This document shows, piece after piece, positions 46,378 through 54,161 of a stretch of DNA of 64,000 nt. Each line of letters opens with the position of its first letter. Position 1 is the first letter of the stretch. Both the position numbers and the translations under genes were made by a program. The notes beneath the pieces are model-generated. The model was not told the DNA's origin. It did not search any database and saw nothing but the letters and a program-made list of their open reading frames with translations. The DNA comes from JAPOXR01 sp963662395 (GTDB lineage Bacteria; Pseudomonadota; Alphaproteobacteria; Rhodobacterales; Rhodobacteraceae): contig OY759511.1 of NCBI GenBank assembly GCA_963662395.1, forward strand, positions 62,001-126,000. The letters run 5' to 3'.

Positions 46378-47075
46378 TAGCCCGCCGAAAGTCGCCGGCT
46401 GGCGAAGCAACCAGCGACCTCATATGCAGCGCTCATCCTGGCTCGAATGAGCAACTGTTCCCGCACATTCTGGACCTTCATGTCCCGCGCGGCTCAACCG
46501 TTGCGGATGTGACCTATGGCAAGGGCGTGTTCTGGAAGCGCGTCGAGGACGGGGCCTACAAGGTGCTGGCGACGGACATTGAAACCGGCGTTGATTGCCG
46601 CGATCTGCCCTACAAGGACGGCGAGATAGATTGCGTCGTGCTCGACCCGCCCTGCATGGAAGGCTTCTATCGGCGCCAGCGTGGGTCACTGGCCGGGAGC
46701 GGCAGTCACTCGACTTTCCGGAAGGCGTATTCCAACGGGACCGCTACGGCGTCCGGGCCGCGCTACCACGCCGCCGTCATCGACATGTATCTCAAGGCCG
46801 GCAAGGAGGCGTTCCGCGTCCTGAAACCCTATGGCGTCTTCATCGTGAAATGCCAAGACGAAGTGAGCGCGAACATGCAGAACCTGACGCATGTCGAGCT
46901 TATCAACGAGTTCACCGAACAGGGGTTCCACACCAAGGACCTGTTCGTGCTGGTGAGAACGAACCGGCCAGCGGTCAGTCGTATCCTCCGGCAGGAGCAC
47001 GCGCGGAAGAACCACTCCTACTTCCTCGTCTTCGTCAAGACGAACGGGCAAAGCCCGCGCCGGAAGCGCTGACTG

Positions 47076-47684
47076 GTGGGCATTGTCGAGGATTGGGGTC
47101 TAACGACAGAGGACCTCAACATCATCCTCTCGGAGCGTCCCAGCGCTCGCGGGCCGCTCATCGGCTTCGTCTCCGAATACAAGCTCCAGCGGGGCGTATT
47201 CTCCGATTCGCGCATCCACCGACTGCGGCGGTATGACGATCATGACCGGAGCCGGCCGGCGGATTTCAGCTTCGAATTTCAGGGAGAGGAAATCACCGTC
47301 GAGGTGAAGTCGCTGCAAACGAAGTCCGTGCGCCCGAACAATGGCGATGGTGGTTATCGGGGGCGGTGCCAGGTGGACGCCAGCGACAGGCGCTCGGTGC
47401 GGCTGCCGGACGCCTCCATGATCGAGACAACATGCCTGCTGCCTGGGAAGTTCGACATTCTGGCGGTCAATCTGTTCGAGTTCGGGCACCGATGGCGGTT
47501 CGGCTTCATTCGCAACCGCGATCTGCCGCGCTCCCGCCACAAGGGATATACGGACTATCAGCGGGCGAATCTGCTGACGACAAGCGTTCCGGTCACATGG
47601 CCGCTGACGGAGCCGTTCGTCGATAGCCCGTTCCCGCTGCTCGAAGACATCGCACGGGAACGACGCGCGGGGAGACGGAGATGA
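47076..47684 (+). CDS. PD-(D/E)XK-type restriction endonuclease-like protein
   Basis: 202 residues. A candidate nuclease core reads RPADFSFEFQGEEITVEVKSLQ: an Asp followed 13 residues later by E-V-K, the PD-(D/E)XK pattern. No named restriction family is recognised. It starts GTG 47076, three bases after the methyltransferase stop, and overlaps the next small gene by four bases. The pairing suggests a modification-restriction unit carried as IS1595 passengers; with the methyltransferase split, a live nuclease would be dangerous, so it may be inactive or rely on another methylase. Confidence 0.6.
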   Translation: MGIVEDWGLTTEDLNIILSERPSARGPLIGFVSEYKLQRGVFSDSRIHRLRRYDDHDRSRPADFSFEFQGEEITVEVKSLQTKSVRPNNGDGGYRGRCQVDASDRRSVRLPDASMIETTCLLPGKFDILAVNLFEFGHRWRFGFIRNRDLPRSRHKGYTDYQRANLLTTSVPVTWPLTEPFVDSPFPLLEDIARERRAGRRR

Positions 47685-47857
47685 CGAAGAAGAAACCGGC
47701 GAGCGAGCACAAGCCGAAGGGGCGGAGACCAACCCGCGTCATCAAGCTGGACGCGACGCCGGAGGAAGCCGCGCGGGCCATGTTCTCCGCCGTCAAGCCA
47801 CCCGGTCCGACGCTGCGGACGCCGCAACGGAAACCGCCAGCGGCGTCAACGGCTTAG
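47681..47857 (+). CDS. Small basic protein, third passenger of the IS1595 element
   Basis: A 58-codon frame starting ATG inside the nuclease gene's stop (ATGA overlap) and ending TAG 32 bases before the transposon end. The Lys/Arg-rich N-terminus (TKKKPASEHKPKGRRPTR) is followed by IKLDATPEEAARAMFSAVKPP. That latter stretch resembles short proteins found beside other mobile-element genes, but no function is known to me. The translational overlap supports its being real. Confidence 0.5.
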   Translation: MTKKKPASEHKPKGRRPTRVIKLDATPEEAARAMFSAVKPPGPTLRTPQRKPPAASTA

Positions 47858-49574
47858 GCGCGGCTTGGCTAGCTAGGCGTATAATCCCCGTCACGATCAC
47901 CCTGACGATGGAGGAAAACGAGCCTAACGAATGGGGCGCCGACATGGTCGCCGCCCTTACCGATATCATCACTATCCATGCTGACGGCGTCCGCAACGCT
48001 CTGACGCTGCGCGTCACCTGCGCCTGGAACCCCGACAAGGAGGTGTTCGACCCCGCCTGGCAGTTTCTGGATTCCGCTGGCGAGCCTCTGCCAGAGCGAC
48101 GTCGATCTATCAATCTCACCGGCTTTTTCGGCTACATGCCGATCTTCTGGCTTGGAGCCTTGCGCGACGCCGCCGACGAGTTCACCCCGCGCTCCGGCCA
48201 CTGGGGCCGATTGCTCCGCAGCGTCCGTATTCCACCGGAACTGGAGGCCGAAGCCCTTAAAACCCTCGCTGATCTCGATGCCAAGATCATCGCCGCCGAT
48301 CCGCGATTGACCGATATCGCCACCATGATTGGCGAGGCTACACGCGTGGCGGTCGGCGAAGGCCCTGGCTCGGCGCGCCTCAACACCCTGCCCCTCGCTA
48401 TCGAGGAAATGCTTCAGCGCACCGGCATTGTCATGCGCAACGAGGATCTGAGGCCCTGGCTTCCGCTCGGTCACCACGGTCAAGGACTCCAGAGTCTGGC
48501 GGTCATCTTCCTGTTTCAGGCTGCCGTTTTGCAACAGCTTGCGGAAGCGGAACGGCCAGGCATTGAAGCTGTCTTCGCGATCGAGGAACCCGAAGCCCAT
48601 CTTCACCCGCAGGCGGCGCGGACTCTTTGGAATCGGACGCAGGCGCTGCCCGGGCAAAAGCTCATGACAATGCACTCGCCGTATTTTGTGCAGCATGTTC
48701 CGCTTCGCGATATTCGGCTGGTGCGTCTTCGCGGTGGCCAAACCGAAGTCAGTGCGCTCCCCGGCATGGTGATTTCTGATTTGCCCTGGAGCGCATCGCT
48801 GGACGGGTTTCTGCAGGGCGGAAGCGGTCGTGTATTTCAACGTGACCCGACGACCGGCCGTCTTGCCGCCCGGTTCTGGTTCGATGGGGCAATGGCCGAC
48901 AAGCTGGCCCATTGCTACCGCAATGATGCCGACCAGGCAGCGCGGCAGGGGGAGATCGCGGTGCTTCGGCACAGTTGCCGCGTTCTTCCGACCGTGGAGG
49001 ATGAAAATGAGTTGGGATTCCACGGCCGTCGCGTCCGTGGCGAGATATTCTTCGCACGCCGCTGGATTTTGGTGGAGGGCGTGACCGAGTATCTGCTGGT
49101 CCATGCGCTTGGCAACGCCCTCAACCTTCCGCTCGATATGCACGGGATCGCCGTCATCGACTTTCAGCAGAGTGGCAGCGCGGGAATTTATCCGGCACTT
49201 GCAGAAGCGTTCGGCATCCCCTGGCACATGATTACGGATGGCGATCAGGAAGCCGCCAAGTTCCGTCGGCAGATACTGGGTCGAGGCTTCACGGAAGACG
49301 ACCTCACCGGCAAATTTACAACATTGTCGGAGGATCACGATCTTGAAGATCAATTGCTCGCCGACGGCCACGAACAGCTTCTGCGCGAGATCATGGGCAC
49401 GGTCGGAGGACAGACTGCTCTTACCTGCCCGTTCGACGAGTTCAGGAGGCGCCTGAAAAACAAGAAGACCGGATACATGGGCGCCTTGTCGCTGCGCGTC
49501 GCGGCAGACAAAGAACTTGCCGTGAAGATGCCTGCGCCGTTCGTTGAGCTCATCAAGTCATTGGGTGGCGCCGC

Positions 49575-51517
49575 ATGACAGAACCTCTCCAGGCAGCCCT
49601 CGACAGATTGAGCCCAACGCAGCGCAAGGCCGCGGACTGGCAGGACAGCGCAGCGCTCGTGCTGGCAGGACCGGGAGTCGGAAAGACAACCGTGCTTACC
49701 ACGCGCATCGCGCGGATATTGAACGACAGCCGGAACAAGAATTTCCGCATGCTCGCCCTGACGTTCACGACGAAGGCAGGCGACGAGATGCGTGAGCGTG
49801 TCGATGCCCTCGTGCCCGGCCTGACCGATCGAACGTTCATCGGCACTTTCCATAGCTTTTGTGCGCAGATTTTGCGTCAGCACGGATCCCATATCGGAAT
49901 CAAGCCCGACTTCGGCATTTACGATCAGGATGACGACCGCCGGGAACTGTTGCGTGAAGCACTCGTGGCTGCCGCCGATGAAGGGGCGGACGTAACACCT
50001 GACGGGGTTCGGTGGCTGCGTGCCATCGACCAGCTACGCAGCAGTCTTGTCAGCGCTGAAAAGACGGCGCGGCATTTCCGCGATCCGGCGGCCGGCGAGC
50101 GCGCCGCGCGTGTTTACGCAATCTATGAGGCCGCGTTGCGCGCCAACAATTCCCTAGATTTCAACGGCATGATTCTAGACGCATGCCGGCTAGCCCATCA
50201 GGTTCCGGCTGTGGCCGCCAGAACGCGGCAGTCTTACCCGTACTGGCTTATCGACGAATTCCAGGACACGACGCCCGCCCAATACCGGCTGGTGCGCTTC
50301 TTTGCGGGCGACGATTTCAAGAATGTCTTTGCCGTCGCCGACGATGACCAGATCATCTACCAATGGGCCGGGGCTAGCTATCGGCAAATTCAACAGTTCC
50401 GCGAGCATTTTTCGCCGGACTTGATCCAGTTGGTCGAAAATCGGCGCTGCCCTCCTGCCATCGTGCATGCCGCCAACAATCTCATCGGCCATAACTCCGA
50501 CAGGACACCTGGCAAGGAGCCGCTTGTCGCGACACTTCCCGGGGAAGGTCCTGCCATATTGCTGCGGACCTTTGGGACGGACGGAGAGGAAGCCGATGGC
50601 ATTGCCGATGATATTGCCGGAATCGTCACCGCTGAACGAGGCGAGGTTGCAGTTCTCGGCAGGACAAGAGCCATTCTCCAGCCGGTGCTGGATGCCCTGA
50701 AGGCGCGGGGGTCACCGCTTCGATCGCGGTACGGCGAGACCGATTTATCTCCCCGCAATTTACCTGGCTTCAGAGCTGCCTCGACCTGTCCCTTCGCCCC
50801 GGCGACCGACAAGTCTTCACAGCGCTCGCAGCGGCAGCAAACCGCATAGCCGGCTTGCAGCTCGACACTGCACTCTTGCTCGCCGAGGCGACATCCACCG
50901 GGACCAGTTACCTGGAGCACTGGGCTTTGGCTGCCGAAGCGAGCCAAAACGAGATCGCCATGAACTTGTCAGCGATAGCTCTCCGGCTCGTGCAATCCCG
51001 GTCAAGCTGGCAGCAGATTGTCACGGAGGCGATCACCTTCCTGATGACGACCGCGGAAGCGCCCGAAGGCGTCATCAGCGACGCAGCAGAAGACAGGGCC
51101 GCGTGGGAAACAGCGCACAGGGCCATCAGGGCCGAGAAGGGCGCGCCGCCCGAACTTGATGAGCTTCTCCAAGGCATGAAGCTGCGGCCGAAAGAGCCGC
51201 CTCCCGACCCAGCTGCCGTCCGGCTTCTCACGATTCACGCGGCAAAGGGTCTGGAATTCGATCGTGTCTGGCTCATCGGCATGGCGGAGTCAGTGCTGCC
51301 GTCCTGGCAAAGCCTCAAGTATAACGCTGCGCCGTCGGAGCTTGAAGAAGAACGACGCAATTGTTTCGTCGGCATCACGCGCACGAAGAAGCAGCTCGTT
51401 TTATCACGGGCAGAGCAATACCAAGGCTACCGGAAAGCATCCTCGCGCTTTCTGGAAGAGATGGGGCTCAATGAACAGCAAGACGGGGGGCACCAAATAG
51501 GCCCTAACCCAACATAG
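49575..51517 (+). pseudogene. gajB: Gabija GajB-like helicase, one frameshift (right copy)
   Basis: Same as the left copy. Motifs I-IV are in the first frame (to the stop at 50849); motifs V-VI are in the second, open from well before 50855. The frames join at a run of five G (50707-50711). The ATG overlaps gajA's stop. The C-terminus runs into the inner terminal repeat at 51500. It is intact otherwise, so frame restoration by slippage at the G run would give a full helicase. Confidence 0.75.
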
Positions 51518-51538
51518 GTACCGAATCCGCCACAGGAT
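51500..51538 (+). repeat. Tn3-type terminal repeat, class 'alpha', internal (gajB side)
   Basis: GGCCCTAACCCAACATAGGT then ACCGAATCCGCCACAGGAT. It corresponds to 5342-5380 of the left copy. A second alpha repeat in the same orientation occurs at 53358, so the 1.86 kb between may be an extra partial unit. Confidence 0.85.
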
Positions 51539-51539
51539 T

Positions 51540-51822
51540 TCATGGCCTGGATTTCCTGATTTCGTTCTTCTTCATCCAGTTTGAGAGATTTCCGGGCGTT
51601 GTGTTGTAGCGCTTGGCGATGAATCTCTGGGTTGACCCATTCGCAAGCAGTGCCTCGATCTCCGGACGATATGGATCGAGCTTGCTCTTGCCCGGTCCTT
51701 TCGGCCGCCCGAGCGGACGCCCGGAAGCCTTTCTCGCTCTGAGCGCCTCCCTGGTCCTGGCCGAGATCAGGTCGCGCTCGATCTCGGCAGCCATCGAGAA
51801 GGCCATGGCGATGATCCTGCTC
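51540..51822 (-). pseudogene. tnpR: 3' fragment of tnpR fused to intron sequence
   Basis: The last ~94 codons of the Tn3-unit resolvase (from about RIIAMAFSMAAEIERD to the C-terminal HTH). At 51822 it switches abruptly to group II intron RT sequence in the same orientation, giving an open fused frame. At the one discriminating stretch (GAGATCGAGCGCGAC) it resembles the left-copy tnpR rather than the neighbouring 53398 copy. Confidence 0.8.
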
Positions 51823-52383
51823 CTTCGGTTTCCTCGTGGCTGCTTGCCGTATCCGCTCGGCCGCCTGTGACATGCGATCCCGGCCCTGTGTCCGGTGCAT
51901 GCCTTGGCCGCACGGATTCCCCTTGGTTCCAGCCCTTCCCTCCATCGGCTCCGCAGGAATGGACATTCCCTTGTTCGCCGACATCACCGGTACCATGGCC
52001 GGATCCGACTGCTTCAATCCGTTCGTCATCGATTCAGATTCTCTCCTGTCTTCCGCGGCCCCGGCACGACTGCCAGGGCAGACTGAAGCCCTCCCGAGTC
52101 CCGGTGCGGGGTGTACGTGCGTCCCCGGATTCCCCGGACAACGCGGAGCCCGGCAGACCCTCGCCATGGCGGTTCTGCAGGTGTTGCCTTCGGCCGATGA
52201 CAAGACCTCGGCGCTCCGGATCATGTCTTTTACGATGCTCAATCATCCCGGCCACACGCGCCGCTACCGACGCTTCGCATGCATCCTCGCGGATGCACAC
52301 GCACGGCTCGCGGTGAAAGTGGTGGCCGACCCTTCCTTCCTGCCGGACCTGCACCGGCTACCCCGGCACCGATTTCTCGGCAC
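51823..52383 (-). mobile_element. 5' fragment of a second group II intron with RT N-terminus
   Basis: It reads from 52383 (GTGCCGAGAAATCGG, a GUGYG-type start) leftward through CACCACTTTCACCGCGAGCC, shared with the other introns' domain I. The first ~68 codons of an RT begin at ATG 52029 (MTNGLKQSDPAMVPVMSANK), clearly related to but distinct from the intact RTs. The 3' part is lost where it joins tnpR at 51822. The 5' flank CAGGATGAC matches the flank of the intact intron in this copy, indicating the same target motif. Confidence 0.75.
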
Positions 52384-52459
52384 TCGTCATCCTGATTGTC
52401 GCTCTATATGGCGGCTATTTCCGGTAGAGAACTGCGCTTCCAAGGAGACAAGTTTAGTC

Positions 52460-52548
52460 TGGTCTATCCCGCGTGTGCAGGGAACACTGCCGAGGGGATC
52501 AAGTCGAACTCGGCCACGCCGGGTCATCCCCGCGTGTGCGGGGCTTGA
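52460..52548 (+). CRISPR. Orphan two-repeat type I-E CRISPR remnant
   Basis: Repeat 1 (52460-52487, 28 nt) reads TATCCCGCGTGTGCAGGGAA at its core. Repeat 2 (52520-52548, 29 nt) reads TCATCCCCGCGTGTGCGGGG with a degenerate 3' end. Between them is a 32-nt spacer (52488-52519). This is the type I-E geometry (29 + 32) and the well-known GTTCATCCCCGCGTGTGCGG-like repeat. Repeat 1 has one deleted C and a few changes; repeat 2 looks like a terminal repeat. No cas gene is in the window. Confidence 0.7.
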
Positions 52549-52580
52549 GGGTTCCGGCAAAGCGCAGGTCGCCGGTCGAC

Positions 52581-53227
52581 TCAGTCTATAAAGCCGCCGC
52601 CCGCAAAGCCTTCGATGTTCTGGTGCCAAAAGCCAGTTCCCATAAGACACCTATCGGAAGATGGTTCCCAACACGCAACAACCCTAAGACTGCATCGGTC
52701 GTCCTCATCGGGCGCGCGTTTACCCCCATCCTCGTCGAAAACTACAGCCCGATTTGTAATGTCAAAAGCGTGGTGGTTCTCAAAAATGTCATAGTCGATA
52801 CTATATTCGACAAAGCCCACAACAGTGCTTTCATTCGCGCTCTGAATTGCTACACCAAGATAGAAAAGACGTTCCCTTGGCGGGGTGTCTCCTCTGCCCA
52901 TCCTCCCGATGCGTTCGGTACCCAAATAACATGTCGGGACGCCGTGCCATTCGGCCTCAAAGAGTAAAGGTCGGGGTACGATATTCCGGGGTTGAATTTA
53001 TTTACAAGAGCCGGGCCGTTTGGGGTTCCATCTACATGCCAGTGCCTTTCAAAAACAGTGGATCCAGAAATGTATGCGTGAATATCGCGCTCACACTGCG
53101 AAACGGGACCATGACGCCAAGCATCGCACCTCTCCCAACGTGAGACGTCCCAAGGTGAGACGTCTTGGGCTGTAGCAGTCCCTGTTGCGACTAGCATGGC
53201 TGTGAAAACTGTTATCAATGAGCGCAT
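52581..53227 (-). pseudogene. Small secreted protein of unknown function, one frameshift
   Basis: ATG 53227 is preceded by GGAGG. A signal peptide is obvious (MRSLITVFTAMLVATGTATA, then QDVSPWDVSRW). The mature part has Cys/Trp-rich and acidic segments (ERCDAWRHGPVSQCERD; later VVFDEDGGKRAPDEDDRC). The frame breaks near 52895 at ACACCCCGCC. One more C joins EETP to PRERLFYLGVAIQ and gives 216 codons exactly (647+1 bases). No family is recognised. It lies between two alpha repeats, absent from the left copy. Confidence 0.55.
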
Positions 53228-53357
53228 GATTACCTCCCATGTGCAAGACTCAGATAGATGTCTACACGGGACGGACGGGCGCGCGCAACTGTCGCCCAGG
53301 ATCGGCACCCATCTGTCAGTTAGACGATCTAAGCGCGTCACTGCTGGCCATAGCGTT

Positions 53358-53396
53358 GGCCCTAACCCAACATAGGTACCGAATCCGCCACAGGAT
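53358..53396 (+). repeat. Tn3-type terminal repeat, class 'alpha', tnpR side of right unit
   Basis: GGCCCTAACCCAACATAGGT then ACCGAATCCGCCACAGGAT, two bases before the tnpR stop codon. Same as 51500-51538. Together with the beta end at 57294 it bounds a 3937-bp unit equivalent to 1445-5380. Confidence 0.85.
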
Positions 53397-53397
53397 T

Positions 53398-54021
53398 TCA
53401 TGGCCTGGATTTCCTGATTTCGTTCTTCTTCATCCAGTTTGAGAGATTTCCGGGCGTTGTGTTGTAGCGCTTGGCGATGAATCTCTGGGTTGACCCATTC
53501 GCAAGCAGTGCCTCGATCTCCGGACGATATGGATCGAGCTTGCTCTTGCCCGGTCCTTTCGGCCGCCCGAGCGGACGCCCGGAAGCCTTTCTCGCTCTGA
53601 GCGCCTCCCTGGTCCTGGCCGAGATCAGGTCGCGTTCAATCTCGGCAGCCATCGAGAAGGCCATGGCGATGATCCTGCTCTGGATGGTTTCGTCGAACCT
53701 CCAGGCCCCCTTGATCGCATGGACCCGAATGCCGGCATCCGAGGCAATGGACAGGATCTCCATGCATTCGAGCATCGAGCGGCCGAGCCGGGAGAGCTCG
53801 CTGACGATCAGGGTATCGCCTGTGCGCAGTTCGTCCAGGATGTCTGCGATCTTTCGCTTGCGCCACGCGATCCTGCCGGATGCCGTCTCCTCGACGAATT
53901 CGACGCGGCCGAGACCCTCCCTGTTGGCAAGGGTGAGGATGTCGGCGCGGTTCTTGTCCAGATCCCGGGTCTCCCTGGAGACCCGGAGATATCCGATGGT
54001 TCTGGATGCGTTGTCGGCCAT
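53398..54021 (-). CDS. tnpR: Serine resolvase of the Tn3-family unit (right copy)
   Basis: 207 residues, the same protein as 4717-5340 (GYLRVSRE nucleophile strand, LSRLGRSMLE, C-terminal HTH). Silent differences from the left copy are seen, for example GAGATTGAACGCGAC. It is divergent from tnpA across ~140 bases, the likely res region. It is the only complete resolvase of the right copy. Confidence 0.9.
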   Translation of the reverse strand: MADNASRTIGYLRVSRETRDLDKNRADILTLANREGLGRVEFVEETASGRIAWRKRKIADILDELRTGDTLIVSELSRLGRSMLECMEILSIASDAGIRVHAIKGAWRFDETIQSRIIAMAFSMAAEIERDLISARTREALRARKASGRPLGRPKGPGKSKLDPYRPEIEALLANGSTQRFIAKRYNTTPGNLSNWMKKNEIRKSRP

Positions 54022-54161
54022 CACCTGCCCGCATTCGAAGAAGACAGTGTTTTGCCAGATAAAGGATATCGTCCGGGGTGGTTTATTCAACGACATTCAT
54101 CGTATTTCACGCGCAGGGAAACCGAACGTTTTCTTCGAAGTTCCCGACAGCGGATTCCCTC

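Larger units (their letters stand above)
45153..47072 (+). pseudogene. DNA methyltransferase-like gene split at codon 6 by IS630
   Basis: The true start is ATG 45153, overlapping tnpA's stop: M-T-T-A-A-L, then the IS630 insertion at the TA of the CTA codon. After removing the insertion and one TA, the frame continues at 46380 (ARRKSPAGEATSD...) to 47072. The SAM-binding motif is VADVTYGKGVFW and the catalytic motif VLDPPCMEGFYR, an amino-methyltransferase (N6A/N4C) pattern, followed by YHAAVIDMYLKAGKEAFRVLKPYG. The original protein has about 236 residues. Internal starts (GTG 46509) would lose motif I partly. It is paired with the nuclease-like gene that follows after 3 bases. Confidence 0.75.
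44121..47889. mobile_element. IS1595-family transposon with restriction-modification-like passengers
   Basis: 3769 bp with terminal inverted repeats GGGGCTTATACGCCTAACTA... and, inverted at the right end, GGGGATTATACGCCTAGCTA... (two mismatches in about 25). It is flanked by GTCACGAT at 44113-44120 and 47890-47897, the 8-bp duplication typical of IS1595. Gene order is tnpA, methyltransferase, nuclease-like gene and a 58-codon gene, with ATGA overlaps at two of the joins. An IS630-type element is nested at 45171-46377. Some IS1595 members are known to carry passenger genes. Confidence 0.88.
43885..49578 (+). pseudogene. gajA: gajA split by an IS1595-family transposon (right copy)
   Basis: The first 78 codons (Walker A GQNNAGKT included) run from GTG 43885 to 44120. 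The gene resumes at 47890 after a 3.77-kb insertion and continues to 49578 with Walker B and the TOPRIM domain intact. Removing the insertion and one copy of the 8-bp duplication GTCACGAT restores the left-copy sequence. A 556-residue truncated product could start at ATG 47908, but it lacks the P-loop and should have no ATPase. Confidence 0.9.

Noticed and set aside
52488..52519. CRISPR spacer sharing GCCGAGTTCGA with resolvase coding sequence
   Set aside because: An 11-base match in GC-rich coding DNA is expected by chance; not evidence of self-targeting.
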